NCBI GenBank assembly: GCA_964059195.1
Contig: CAXKWD010000001.1
Coordinates: 217,814,484 to 217,878,483, forward strand
DNA length: 64,000 nucleotides
Source: Ectobius pallidus
Lineage: Eukaryota; Arthropoda; Insecta; Blattodea; Ectobiidae
Direction of reading: 5' to 3'
This document shows positions 22,767 to 33,177 of this stretch, in pieces. The notes under the pieces were generated by a model, which saw only the letters and a list, made by a program, of their open reading frames with translations, had not been told where the DNA came from and did no database searches. Numbering within the stretch: position 1 is the stretch's first letter; every line of letters begins with the position of its first letter. Both the position numbers and the translations under genes were made by a program.

Positions 22767-23008
22767 TAACCGGTCCAGGCTAGTACAAATTTAGTGAAGT
22801 TCAGTGTATTAAGTCTCCACTCATATGTTACATATTTAATAACTTCACTGTGTAAACTTCCTTCATTACTGGTAATTAAATAAAGATATCATATGTTAAA
22901 TATTATCTGAACATCTATTTCCTATGTGAGTACTATTTCTTGTGCAGTAACAATACCATTCTGTGTAGAATAATTGAATTGTGTTAAATGATTATGATTA
23001 AGGTTTTC

Positions 23009-23062
23009 TCACTCGTAAATACTAGTTAATACTTGATAATAAGAATACGAAGCCTTCATTAT
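23009..23062 (-). CDS. Insect odorant receptor, copy A, exon 5 (end of TM7, stop)
   Basis: A 54-bp terminal exon. TTTTTATTTCAG is followed by IMKASYSYYQVLTSIYE and a TGA stop. This is the classical OR C-terminus, with the S-Y-S motif in TM7 followed by a short tail. Joined to exon 4 it reads VDLEMFNM-IMKASYSYY, as expected for the family. The copy B counterpart (50559-50612) differs by one residue (I to V). Confidence 0.87.
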   Translation of the reverse strand: MMKASYSYYQVLTSIYE

Positions 23063-23179
23063 CTGAAATAAAAAGAAAGAAAGAGTTTGTTAGAAAATTT
23101 GTAGAGACCGTTTGTTAGTGTTGGAATTTGAAAAGCACAATTAAAATTGTCTTGCCATTATTCCTCTCTGGAACAATTC

Positions 23180-23630
23180 ATTACCTGTAGGTCAAAATAA
23201 TGCTCTACAAAATATTAGAATAGCCGGTAAATCATTCGAGAAAGTGGATAAATACAAATATCTGGGCGCAATAATTACAGACACAAAGAATATTAAGGCA
23301 GTAGTTAAGTATAGACTCAAATCAGGAAATACCTGCTTTCATGCCTGCCTATCTTCTCGTCTTCTGTCTAAAAATAAAAATTTATAAGACAATAATCCTG
23401 CCGTTTGTATTATATGGATGTGAGACATGGTCGTTTACTCTTCAGGAAGAACAGTGTGTTCAAAAACAGGGTGCTTAATAAAATATTTGGGCCTAAGAGA
23501 ACGGAGACTTGAGAAAACTGCATAATGACGACCTTCATAAACTTTACTCTTCACCGGATATAGTAAGGGTAATTAAATCCCGGAGAATGAAAGGCTGGAC
23601 ATGTTGTGCGCATGGGGGACTGAAGACATA
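23180..23630 (+). pseudogene. LINE (RT C-terminal) remnant in segment copy A
   Basis: Broken frame with KYLGAIITDTKNIKAVVKYR, a Y-G-C-E-T-W-like block, and LRKLHNDDLHKLYSSPDIVR then IKSRRMKGW. Its counterpart in copy B is split at CCGGATATAGT by an RTE insertion; here that site is intact at about 23556. Confidence 0.7.
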
Positions 23631-24204
23631 TCTCATCACTTTATATTTATCAGTTTATGTACTGTATGTATGTGTTGAAAACAGAGCCTTGAAAGTTGGG
23701 TGTGTCTAATGGTCTAAAGTTAACAAAACAAAACTCCCAAAAAATTAAAATTATAGTAAATATTGCTGGTAATACCATAATCATAAAGAAGGTGTTGTAT
23801 GATGATAAGTTAATTGCAAATTGTGGCACAGACTTTACACCAGTGAACTTGTTGACATAAAATGAGGGTAGCGGGAAGACAGATATACAACGCAAAAAGA
23901 AAGGAATGTTGGGTTGTTTCAACCAAAAGGAGTTGTCTCCTTGAGGTGGTCTAAATGAAGCCAATTAACTCTAAATAACTTTATTTCGTTGCATTTACCG
24001 TATGCTGTATTAAGGGTGAGAGCGTGTGAAAGTATTTTCAATCTCTAATGAATTTTTGTTTAGAATCACATTAATTTCTTTCCCCTTAAATTTCTATACT
24101 GATATCAAGGTGTGTTATAGTCTGAAAAATACGTTAGTAGAAAAATAGTTACAACTTACAAAAAAACTTGTGCAAAACATTAATACTTTATGAGGATAAT
24201 GTTC

Positions 24205-24360
24205 TCGGGTTGCTAGCCAGGTGAGTGATCGGAGTGTCTACTCGATACTTCAGACTCCCTGAAGATGGAGGAAGTGTGTTCCTGTGAAATGTTGGAGCTC
24301 TTTCAATCACTCACCTGGCTAGCAACCCAAGAAACTTATACTCAGACCAAACGCCTGGAA
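24205..24360 (+). mobile_element. Penelope-type terminal relic with inverted repeat
   Basis: Inverted arms GGTTGCTAGCCAGGTGAGTG (about 24208) and CACTCACCTGGCTAGCAACC (about 24309) enclose a hammerhead-like core. The right part AAACTTATACTCAGACCAAA is shared with copy B (55318 on). Such inverted terminal structures with ribozyme motifs are described for Penelope-like elements. Confidence 0.5.
24255..24297 (+). ncRNA. Hammerhead ribozyme-like motif, copy A
   Basis: Stem I CTCC (24255-24258) pairs with GGAG (24294-24297). Core CTGAAGA (24259-24265) and GAAA (24286-24289). Stem II AGGAA (24269-24273) pairs with TTCCT (24279-24283) over a GTGTG loop. Helix III is reduced to one or two pairs, as reported for Penelope hammerheads. 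The GAAAT in place of GAAAC and a few unpaired bases suggest reduced activity. Confidence 0.5.
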
Positions 24361-24562
24361 AGCCTCAAGTCATTCATTCATTAATAATTTGTATAAGCAA
24401 CATTAACGTGCTGAAGTTGGTACCATTTACATTGTGATTAGGTCCGAAGCAAGAACACAGGACTTTTATGTAAAATTGGTGCTTGTCCTGCCAAATCCCT
24501 GGCAACCCTGGTTTAGGCAATAGATGTGAAGCAGATTTTGCTGTGTTGAAAAAGATACTTGC

Positions 24563-24718
24563 CATATTGAACATTTCTAAGTCCACAGTGCAGAATTTCC
24601 AAGCCCATAAGACAAGTGGTTCCTGAGCATTCATCATCATTGTTCGGACAGATTTCTTGAAAGCCTGAGGTGCCTCCTCCCAGCCACACTCGTATGCAGC
24701 TGCAGCTACTTCTTCACT
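24563..24718 (-). CDS. Insect odorant receptor, copy A, exon 4
   Basis: Fifty-two codons after the acceptor CTTGTACAG: SEEVAAAAYECGWEEAP, then the conserved OR block QAFKKSVRTMMMNAQEPLVL, then KFCTVDLEMFNM. This corresponds to the Y-x-C-x-W and M-x-x-A-Q-x-P-L signature preceding TM7 in insect ORs. The open frame continues to 24374 without homology. The donor is ATG|GCAAGT at 24562, a GC donor, because only this cut gives phase 0 and joins FNM to IMKASYSYY of exon 5. The same site is kept in copy B. Confidence 0.87.
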
Positions 24719-24849
24719 CTGTACAAGAAACAAACACTTCAGGGACAATTGTTAAAAACAAGGCCATGGTTTAAAACCACATTATAATTGTTAAAACAAA
24801 GTTTTTCTCATTTTTCTGAGCCATGGCAGGAAACCAAGGCCATCTGTTT

Positions 24850-25647
24850 AAACCACACCCATGGTATGCTTAACCCTTAGAGCAGAACATCTGTCTCACA
24901 GATGGATGAGACGGATATGGTTATTGTCTTTTGCTACCAGAGGGCAGGTTACGCTTCTATTGCACTCATATTCTCAAAGAGTCTCATTTAAGTATTAGTC
25001 TTCTATGTGATTACATCTCGTGTTCACTCACGTGGTTATCATGGTAACACCGAATGATTCAGTAGGAGCTATGCCGCCTGACAGACGGATATTCCTCATA
25101 ATATAAGTAAAAATCACCCATCCTCTAGACGGATATTCCTTCTAATGCACGGTTTCTGTACGTTTACCTGTGAAATTAGTTCTCATGTGGAACAAGTATG
25201 GCAACTTTTCTTCATGGAAGACATAGATGAAATTGTCATGAGGACTAACTGTAAACTAGTTTATTTTCTTGAGAATGTAGAAAATAAAGATGAATCTTCT
25301 TAGAAGAAAACCTCTGCACTCTTTGAAGTCTTCAAGGGAATCTTTCAAATCATTTTGTATGTGATATTATAGTTATATTCTTTTGTTGTTTCACTTTGTG
25401 TTCAAATATTTTGTGATTATAACATTTATTTTCATTGAGATATTTTTAAAAAGTAATTAACGTTCTTTTAAATAATGGCATGCCTACCGAATTTGTTAAA
25501 ATCAAATTACTGATGATTTATGAAAAATAAAAGTTATTTGCAAATTGTGCTCTTCATCATGGTGTGTGCCCGTATAAGCCCAAAAAACTTAGGCATGAAA
25601 CAAAATAGCTTTACCTAGACATAGCCATGGCGACATTTCTATTAGTA
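24850..25647. other. OR intron, no gene seen
   Basis: AT-rich. The motif AGACGGATATTCCT occurs twice (25081 and 25126). Nothing coding recognised. Confidence 0.4.
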
Positions 25648-25952
25648 AAGTAAAGTGATCCCTATACAGGCCTTGGAGGCCCCGAGGGTTCAAGGAGGTT
25701 GAGGCTCCCAAATTTTGGACATTCAGCACATGAAGGTGGTAAGGTTGTCAGCCTTATGCACCGGCCGCCTTTACCCCCAGGATTGCTCCTGGTACTCATT
25801 TCTGTTAGAGGCTGAGTCGACCACAGGGCCATAGTGCCACCAGAAGGATTAGGCCAATTGAAAAATCTCAACGACCTCATCGGGAATAGAACCCGCGACC
25901 TTCTGGTTTGTAGCGCAGCGCCTCAACCACTATGCTACGGCGTACCCCCGAC
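25648..25952 (-). mobile_element. tRNA-derived SINE, family 3
   Basis: Minus-strand head CGTAGCATAGTGGTTGAGGC (box A) with box B GGGTTCTATTCCCG, then a body ending GGGATCACTTTACTTTAC near 25648. Single copy in the window. Confidence 0.78.
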
Positions 25953-26467
25953 ATTTCTATTACCTGTGACAAATAACACTACCCACATATTCCTTCACAT
26001 ATGCTTAACAAACTTTAGTCCTTTTTCTTCCGTAAGCCCTGCTTAATGAATTGATGAATCAATGCATATTCATAATTGAAATTATCACTGATTAAACAAA
26101 AGCGTTCTGGCACTTTGTTACATCAAACTTCATGCAGGAACTACAGTATGACCCTTGGCTTTGCCTCGTCCAAAATATTAGATTCATCCACTAAGGCCTT
26201 GCTTTGCGTACTTGATACATAATTGGCTATTATTTCAAAAGTTCTGTAAACATTTATGTGGGATTTATTTAAGGAAAGTAACGATACAAATATGGCGACA
26301 AGAGAAATCACAAGAAACAATATAATAATCTTCATAACAGTCTCTGTTAACCAACTAGAAAGCTTCTCTCTTGATTTTTATTATGTTAAACGTTAAGGCA
26401 AATGAATGACGATCAACACTTGGTTTTTGCTGACACGGTGTGAACTGACAAGTTGAGGACCGATGTA
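25953..26467. other. OR intron, unassigned ORF 26141-26335
   Basis: The minus ORF (64 codons, MKIIILFLVISLVAIFVSLL start) looks like a signal anchor but has no family resemblance, splice context or conserved partner. Probably chance. Confidence 0.3.
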
Positions 26468-27239
26468 CAGTGCACTCCGCTTATTGTGATCACTAGGGGA
26501 TGCAGCTAATCTGATAATATTACTGATTGATAACTACAGCCGAAGGAATTAAATGAAGGTTGTTTATTCATATATATAAGATAATACACTACAAAACAGA
26601 ATTAAAAATATTTAGTCATAAAATAATATGTAATTGTGAATCATTGAACCACTTATAGGCTAATACAGTAATAGATTGCAAGCAACTATTTTTTCAACCA
26701 GCAAGAAAGTTTTAAATCGTTTTTACTTTCCATTAGGAGTCCATTAACCAATCCTCCATTCTGAGTTATAAATTATGAGTGCTGTTGGAAGTCTATACTG
26801 ATCTGTGTTGAACACCGCATAACATAACATCTATCGCCTGTCTCTTCAAGTCTTTTCATTTTACACTAGCCATCGCTGCATGTCAACACTATTATCGTCA
26901 TAAATCAACATGTGTTGAAACATGTGTTTCAAATACAGTGTGGAAATACAAAGTTGGGTATTGCTAACCCCTCGAACTGGTCATCCTGTGAGCTGGGAAC
27001 AGTACAACACAATACAGTTGAGTTTCAAACAAAACTCTTAAAAGAAAATTTTGAATGATGTACGGTACCTACAAATAAAGCAAGAAAAAGGCAAAATGTG
27101 ATGACATAAACCTAATCTTTGATCACATTAAACAGCATTTTTTCAATGTATGAGTATTAATCCTTACGGGACTTCATAAAAGTGATAACACTAACCGATT
27201 GATAACATTATCCGCAATTAAATTAAGTGGCGTTCATTG
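26468..27239 (-). mobile_element. Tigger-like MITE, family M2, copy 1 (minus)
   Basis: Starts CAGTGCACTCCGCTTATTGT after TA and ends GCGTTCATTG before TA. The whole element is the reverse complement of 33178-33882, so the segment carries two oppositely oriented M2 copies. A CT-rich tract follows at 27295-27365. Confidence 0.8.
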
Positions 27240-27627
27240 TACATGGATTTCTTCTTTGTGGCAGCACGTACATAATAATTATCATATTAGACATTCTCTT
27301 CTACTTCTTTTTCTTCTTCTTCTTCATTGCCATCATTTTCATTTTCATTGTCATCCTCATGTTCACTTCCACCATCTTTGAACAGACTCAAATCTGAAAG
27401 ATGGTCTAGGATTTGTTATATTAAGTCATCACAAGTTCCTTCTTAACGAAACCACAGCAAGTTATTTACTGCAATCAAATCTTGTTCCTCGACTTTATGT
27501 CAATGATCTTACTCATAATAAACTTGTTTAAACAATTGTACAGAAAGTTAAACATCAGAACCATCTTCTGACATGAATTTAGGCTATAGAATAAAAGTTA
27601 CTGATTTTGATACTTAGCTTGTCATAC

Positions 27628-27732
27628 CTGTAATTTAAGTTCATTCCCATAGTATGCAAGAGGGTAGAGAAGAACTAACACAGTCAAGCAGTAACAAATT
27701 AACTTGAAAAATTCTACACTGCCAATAGGAAC
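27628..27732 (-). CDS. Insect odorant receptor, copy A, exon 3 (TM6)
   Basis: Thirty-five codons between TTGTAG and CAG|GTATGA, phase 0 at both ends. The product VPIGSVEFFKLICYCL then TVLVLLYPLAYYGNELKLQ is the OR TM6 segment; the -YYGNEL- ending just before the last cytoplasmic-side exon is typical of the family. The paralogous exon at 57722-57826 differs at two residues. The exon is hidden in AT-rich repeats and is shorter than usual ORF cut-offs. Confidence 0.88.
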
Positions 27733-27862
27733 CTACAAGAAGAGAAAAAATACATTAATACACTTATTTGATGGGATACGTACTGGTTTTTAACAAAGAA
27801 TATCATCGGTTCAGAAGAGAAACCTCATACATCTGAAATTAGCCATTTTCAGGTTATAAACT

Positions 27863-28125
27863 AACTCTGTGACACTACATCCCTGAAGGTCTACCACCCG
27901 ACCATTGTGTCATCTACCACAGGCAGATGGCAGGATTGGAGGGCATGTGGTCAGCATGCTGACACACACGGCCGTTAATGGTGGTTTGCATGGCCGGAGC
28001 CGCTACTTCTCTATCAAGTATCTCCTCAGTTTATATCACGAGGCTGAGTGCACCCCGTTCCAGACCTCCCTACCTCAGAAAATTCCGAGGAGGTACTGGG
28101 AATCGAACCCAGGCCTACGGATACT
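27863..28125 (-). mobile_element. tRNA-derived SINE, family 1, copy 2
   Basis: Body CCCGACCATTGTGTCATCTA through box B GGGTTCGATTCCC (minus). The tRNA head is degraded. Orthologous to 57998-58180 in copy B, so it inserted before the duplication. A Tigger transposon begins 26 bp further on. Confidence 0.8.
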
Positions 28126-28150
28126 GAATTCTGGACACACATACTGTATA

Positions 28151-30314
28151 CAGTAAAACCCCGTTTTTACGTTCCCGCCATTTACGTCATTTTCAGCTGG
28201 TCCCACTTTTTAACCTATGCTGACAATACATAGAATTCCCGCCATTAACAACTTCTACACAGTTGTATTTCCCGCCATTTACGTATTTTTGCCGAAGGTA
28301 GTGTTGATTTTCGATGAACCGTTTTCCATGCGTTTTCTTTCAAAGCGAATTCGTGAAGCGCTTCAGTTTTGCTGCAGCGAAGAAAGAACGGTCAAGACAG
28401 TCCTTGCAGCAAAACCCGTAAGCGAGATCAGACTTCGCTTCACCAACGCAACCCTGAAGCGCTTTAAAAAGGAACTCAAGGTCTCACTTCCGCTATGTTG
28501 CCAACTCTCTTACACGCGGCGACAGTGGCTATTTGCGTTAGTTGAGAGGGAGTTGGTTTCTTTTGTGCTTGTAGATATTTGATATTCACATAGCGTAGGC
28601 CTAATTCATCGTGGATTTTTAGCGAAGTGTTGCGTGATTTTTGGCGGTATCATGGAGGTTAATAAAAACAGTAGAAAATGCATTTCTTTGCAAGAGAAGA
28701 CTGAAATTCTGCGTCGTGTTGATTCACACGTGGGAACACGTGTTCAGTTAGCGAAAGAGCTTGGACTCTCTGTTTCAACTTTGAATACCATCGTAAAAAA
28801 TAGATCGACAATTGAACTTAATGCCAAACAAAGTGGTGTAATGTCCAAAAAGCACAAATATATACGCACATCAGCGTATGATGAGATGGACAAACTTGTG
28901 GCAGAATGGTTTGTGTCTACGAGAGCGGCAGGAATTCCAGTTGATGGCACCATACTTCGAACTAAAGCCCTTCAGTTTGCTGCAAAATTGGGAATCACCG
29001 ATTTTACTGCATCTAATGGATGGATAGATCGGTTCAAGAATCGCCATAATATTGTCTACAATCAACTTTGTGGAGAAAGTAAAAGCGTCAGTGTGGAAAC
29101 TGTACAAGAGTGGAAGCAAAACCTGCCAGCTATTATTCAGGGTTACGAACCAAGGAATATTTTTAATGCTGACGAAACTGGTTTGTTTTATAACATTTTG
29201 CCAAGCAAAACTTTGTGCTTTAAGGGGGAAAAGTGTCATGGTGGAAAACTCAGCAAACAGCGGGTAACTGTTCTGCTAATGGTCAATGCTGACGGATCAG
29301 AAAAATTACCCCCCCTAGTGATCGGTAAATTCAAGAAGCCCAGGTGTTTCAAGAATTTGAAAAATCTGCCCACAAAGTATGATGCAAATGCCACAGCATG
29401 GATGACTAGCAGCATCTTCACGTCTACGCTTCATGCTTTGGATGCTAAAATGGGAGCAACTCATCAAAAAATACTGTTGTTCTTGGACAGATGTGCAGCC
29501 CACCCTGATGATCTGCAGCTAAGAAACATTAAGCTTGTGTTTCTCCCGCCAAACTGCACAAGCGAGCTCCAACCACTGGATCTGGGCATCATTCATGCCC
29601 TTAAATTCAAGTACAGGAAGATGCTAGTGGAGAAGGCTGTCTTCATGCACGATAATGCTATGGACCCTAAGAAAATGACCATAACAGTCCTTGATGCCAT
29701 GCATTATGTATCCAGAGCATGGTCAAGTATCAGTCCTGTGACCATATCTAACTGTTCCCGGAAGGCCGGGTTTGAGTTTGTGGAAGAAGAGGACTATCTG
29801 CCCGAGGAAGAGATGTCAGAGCCCAGCAACTGGGGTGTGGTGGACGAGCCTCCTTCATTCGAAGATTATGTCAACGTTGATGCTGATGTAATAACATCAG
29901 TGGTGCCCACAGTGGAAGACATTGTTTCTAGCCACCTTGAAGAAGAAGTAGGTGAGGAAGACTCTGACCAGGAACCCAAAATACCTACTAGCAAAGAAGC
30001 CGTGGAAGCAATAGCTGTTTTGAGGCAGTACATTGCAAGTGCCTCGGGAGAGGATGGGGCTTTTGATGCCCTATATGCTGTGGAGAGACAGGTCGAACTG
30101 ATACAAATAAGAAAAAAGCAAAGACAATCAACCATTTCTGACTTTTTTAAATAGATAATGTAAGTGTACATGGGTACCTGTTTTTTTTCCTTCATGTATT
30201 AAATTTTGCACTATATAGCATTACAGATTTCACATTTCCTGCAATTTACACTTTCCTGCCATTTACACTTTTTTGCATCAGTCCCTTGAAAAGTGTAAAA
30301 AAGGGGTTTTACTG
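28151..30314 (+). mobile_element. Tigger/pogo DNA transposon, apparently full length
   Basis: TIRs CAGTAAAACCCCGTTTTTAC and the complement of TTTTTTACACTTTTC-side AAGGGGTTTTACTG, with TA on both sides (28149-28150 and 30315-30316). Subterminal repeats of CCCGCCATTTACGT (left) and CCTGCCATTTACAC (right) may be transposase binding sites. One intact transposase ORF lies inside. A 218-bp relative is at 20217-20434. Confidence 0.92.
28652..30154 (+). CDS. Tigger/pogo transposase (CENP-B/DDE type), 500 aa
   Basis: Cuts and pastes the surrounding element. The ATG at 28652 is chosen because the upstream in-frame codon at 28634 is GTG. Domain order: psq-type HTH about residues 8-55 (LQEKTEILRRVDSHVGTRVQ), CENP-B HTH about 75-135 (ending NGWIDRFKNRHNI), DDE_1 catalytic domain about 165-350. 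Catalytic acidic residues: D174 (FNADETG), D279 (LFLDRCAAHP) and D310 (LQPLDLGII). The second motif has R where the family usually has N. An acidic tail ends IRKKQRQSTISDFFK, the typical pogo C-terminus. No stop or frameshift. Whether it is active or host-adopted cannot be told here; intact TIRs favour an element of recent origin. Confidence 0.92.
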   Translation: MEVNKNSRKCISLQEKTEILRRVDSHVGTRVQLAKELGLSVSTLNTIVKNRSTIELNAKQSGVMSKKHKYIRTSAYDEMDKLVAEWFVSTRAAGIPVDGTILRTKALQFAAKLGITDFTASNGWIDRFKNRHNIVYNQLCGESKSVSVETVQEWKQNLPAIIQGYEPRNIFNADETGLFYNILPSKTLCFKGEKCHGGKLSKQRVTVLLMVNADGSEKLPPLVIGKFKKPRCFKNLKNLPTKYDANATAWMTSSIFTSTLHALDAKMGATHQKILLFLDRCAAHPDDLQLRNIKLVFLPPNCTSELQPLDLGIIHALKFKYRKMLVEKAVFMHDNAMDPKKMTITVLDAMHYVSRAWSSISPVTISNCSRKAGFEFVEEEDYLPEEEMSEPSNWGVVDEPPSFEDYVNVDADVITSVVPTVEDIVSSHLEEEVGEEDSDQEPKIPTSKEAVEAIAVLRQYIASASGEDGAFDALYAVERQVELIQIRKKQRQSTISDFFK

Positions 30315-30691
30315 TATTGTAAAACCCCCAACTGTTTTGTATAAATGCTTTACGGGTCACTCATGTAACATAATCAACACTACAATTTGATTTGGTTCAC
30401 AATATAACTGCACTATTCAAACTAATATATATCTCGTTTTCAATAACTATTTCCCTATCTAGATTTGATAGTGGTTTAAAGGCGGATCTTTTACGAAATA
30501 TTTTATGACTCACATGTCCCAATAGAATGCAAGTTACATGATAGAGCTAGGTAGAGTATAGGCCAAATAATGCTGATGCTCAGTGATGACAAGATAACTG
30601 GAAAAACAGATTAAGTAATTATAGTAATTTAAGGGTAGAGGCTAAAATATTACACATTGTAACTTATACGTTAATATAAAGATTAACATCA
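30315..30691. other. OR intron, no gene seen
   Basis: AT-rich sequence after the Tigger. Nothing recognised. Confidence 0.4.
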
Positions 30692-31141
30692 TACAGGGTG
30701 TTAATGAATAACACCGAAATATTTTACCTCTATATAGAGGGGACGTAGACAAGCAACTTTTATTAGGAGATTTTGCTCTATGATGTAAAATGTGTATGCT
30801 ACAGGGCATTAAAGTCATTTCAATTTGGTGCTCATAAATCAATAATGAAACGAATTGGGATTAAAATGTTCATTAAATTGACTTCATGCCTTCTTAGTGA
30901 TTGACAAAAACCTGATTCTTAATCATTCATCAACATCATATCATAATTTAGTGTTTCCATAGTCTACAAGATTTTCAGACTATTCACAGGACTGGCCGCC
31001 AGTGCATTAGTTTTTTATTCATAACTCCTGTGTTAAATGCTGTAAGAGAAGAGTTTGAAGCCATAGACCAAAAATCTTCTATTAAAAGTTGCTTGTCTAT
31101 GTCCCCTCTATACACAGATAAAATATTTCTGTGTTATTAAT
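30692..31141. mobile_element. Long-TIR MITE, family M1, copy 3
   Basis: Left end TACAGGGTGTTAATGAATAA is complete. The right TIR stops at CTGTGTTATTAA, so the last 20 or so bases are lost. Part of the inner left TIR is also missing. Confidence 0.75.
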
Positions 31142-31166
31142 TTGGCAACAAACGTAGAACCATGTA

Positions 31167-31923
31167 TAGTCGGTCAAATAAAAAACATCGGGACTCGTAT
31201 GCAGTTAAAATTAAAGTTTTAACGCATTAGTTCACAAGTTTCCTATAAAAAACATAAAATACAGGTCATTTTTGGAACATATAAGGCCATGCGACAGGAG
31301 GGAAAAAATGAATGAGGGAAAAATGAAAAACGTGGAAAGCGCAATACACGATATTCAACTTAATGTATTGTCATAATTCATTTTGCTTTGTCATCGCACC
31401 ACATACAAATGCTAGCTTGAGAGAAAGTGTAGTTTGGGCTGTAATTGACCTGCATTTTTTGACCTCTGAAGCAGCAAGAAGGTTCCATATTTCTTAAAGA
31501 GGTGGATACTTCACTATAATGCGACCGGAAGTTTTCATAGGAATCGTGGATCTGGCTGGCCGCGTATTTCGTTGCTAGATTGGTGGCAGAAGTTGAACGT
31601 AAGTTATTGATTTTGCACTACAAGTACCGGTGTTATAAAATAAAATCTTTAAAAAATGCTCCTGGAATAATCATATTCCTTGCGAAATTATTAATTATTA
31701 ATATTATAAGAATTTGCAACCAAGAATATGGCGGATGTGAGACATATAGCCACAGCCTTCTATACATGTTCGTTTTGGAACAAAACTGACTAAATAATCA
31801 AGAAAATACATGGAGAGACAAGAGGCAGGTGTGAACCTAACCTTAAGTCTTCCTGTACATGCGCATATGCTCGTTCGTGATACTTAATCAAATACCGCCC
31901 GACGTTTTTTATTTGACCGACTG
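31167..31923 (+). mobile_element. Tc1/mariner-like derivative (TIR AGTCGGTCAAATAAAAAAC)
   Basis: Termini TAGTCGGTCAAATAAAAAAC and GTTTTTTATTTGACCGACTG are flanked by TA. About 31440-31570 decodes, with a frameshift, as LTSEAARRFHIS then TGSFHRNRGSGWPR, resembling the paired HTH and G-R-P-x linker of Tc1/mariner transposases. The rest is deleted. Confidence 0.72.
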
Positions 31924-32854
31924 TACATATGCTATATGTGGAGAATTAAAATAGTTGCCACTGCTAAAAAATCAATCCTTGTATAAAAGAACATCTTCAG
32001 GTTATAAATATATGCAGGATGAAGCTCAGTTATAACTCGTGATGCAACAGAACAATGGCTGGGTTTTATATCACTCATAATTACCGTCATTATCGGACAA
32101 GTTCACTTGAAATTTGTTGTGTTGTTATTGCTTAGAACATGGGCCAATATGTTGCAACAGGCTCATGCTGTCCTGTACAATATGAAAGCATACTTTTTAC
32201 TGATGAGCGTGAGGAGAATTCTCCCCTGAAAAGAGCAAGGTTGCCAGATTTAAAATAGCAGGCATGCAGAGTGCAAATAATATAACAAGTTATTTGCCAT
32301 ATGCAAACAGGGTATATTATATTCTTGTTCAGAATGATTTAGATAATTTTTTCTTGCTAAAAAAAGTAATATTTGACCATCTCAGGTTACCTTGTTTCCT
32401 GAAGAAGAAAGGCAGTATGCATACTTTCGACAACAGTCAGAGCTAGGGTTGCCAACTATCCTGTATTTTCAGGGAAATCTTGTATTTTCACTTAATTTGG
32501 ATGAAAATCCCTGGTCCCATATTTTTCAAGATATATCTCATATTTCCAGAGTCCCCGCTATTGATTCTTTTGAATTTTTTTGGTATGATACTTTCATAAC
32601 AGTCATATATGAAGTATGAGTGGTATACGGGTTGGAAAATACCATAGTACATGCAAGCTAGCCAGTCGGCTCCACCTTGCGCAATACTTCAATACGTCTA
32701 TAAGCGATTTGGTGATTGGTAGCACGTATGTAGCAGCACCTTCCATGTGCCATTAAATATTCCAATTCACTTAGTTGCAATTGGTTGGATGCTCCTTGTC
32801 GCTTCCTTTGTTTTCCTCTCCCCTCGCCAATGTGACTTCCATTCTCTCAAGTGT
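31924..32854. other. OR intron, no gene seen
   Basis: Shared with copy B from about 31985. A motif AGGGTTGCCAACT at about 32448 and 58792 resembles a hAT terminus, but no partner end was found. Confidence 0.4.
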
Positions 32855-32960
32855 TAAACTAGCTCATTTGGTAGAGCATCAGCACGGAAAGCAAAAGGTC
32901 ATGGGCTCGAATCATAGTGTCAGAGGAATTTTTCTCCTAAAATATTCTCTTGTTGCTTCT
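32855..32960 (+). mobile_element. tRNA-derived SINE, family 4, copy in segment A
   Basis: Box A-like TAGCTCATTTGGTAGAGCAT and box B-like GGGCTCGAATC, followed by AGAGGAATTTTTCTCCTAAA. Degenerate relative of 46690-46850. Orthologous copy at 59870-59965. Confidence 0.7.
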
Positions 32961-33003
32961 GATTTGAGTGGAATATAGGTTATACAGTATGTGCTTGACT
33001 TAC

Positions 33004-33103
33004 CTGAGATATCAGAAAAATATTCGTGCAGAAGGATGCAGAATAAACGTATACTTCCATCATCCACATACGGTTGAACAAGACATTTAATTCTTCACCA
33101 AAG
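33004..33103 (-). CDS. Insect odorant receptor, copy A, exon 2
   Basis: A 100-bp exon. The acceptor GTGTTACAG is followed by C, which completes GAC (Asp) with exon 1, then 33 codons: FGEELNVLFNRMW, MMEVYVYSASFCTN, IFLISQ. The donor is CTCAG|GTAAGT, phase 0. It covers the cytoplasmic end and core of the TM5 region. Support is the exact phase match on both sides and an equally open paralogous exon at 60012-60111 with the same splice sites. Confidence 0.85.
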
Positions 33104-33177
33104 CTGTAACACATGTGAGACATATCTTTATATGTCATTCGTTGTTAGCATGCCAACACCCATGGCCATTATTCATA

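Larger units (their letters stand above)
21160..22882 (-). mobile_element. Penelope-like retroelement, 5-prime truncated
   Basis: Contains RT and GIY-YIG endonuclease reading frames. About 60-bp inverted repeats lie at its two ends (21166-21225 and 22775-22835, core CACTGAACTTCACTAAATTT). A 14-bp duplication AAGATATCATATGT lies at 21146-21159 and 22883-22896. Segment copy B lacks it. Terminal inverted structures are known for Penelope elements. Confidence 0.85.

Noticed and set aside
24374..24562. C-terminal extension of OR exon 4 (ASIFFNTAKSAS...)
   Set aside because: The open frame continues by chance. Copy B stops early, and the conserved GC donor plus exon 5 explain the family C-terminus.
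26141..26335. Small secreted or membrane protein ORF
   Set aside because: A hydrophobic start only; no splice context, no paralogue in copy B and no family resemblance.
27199..27381. 60-codon ORF rich in L and H
   Set aside because: Low-complexity CTT/TTC repeat and part of an M2 MITE end.
28744..30195. Minus-strand ORFs opposite the Tigger transposase
   Set aside because: Antisense shadows of the 500-aa transposase; no domain.
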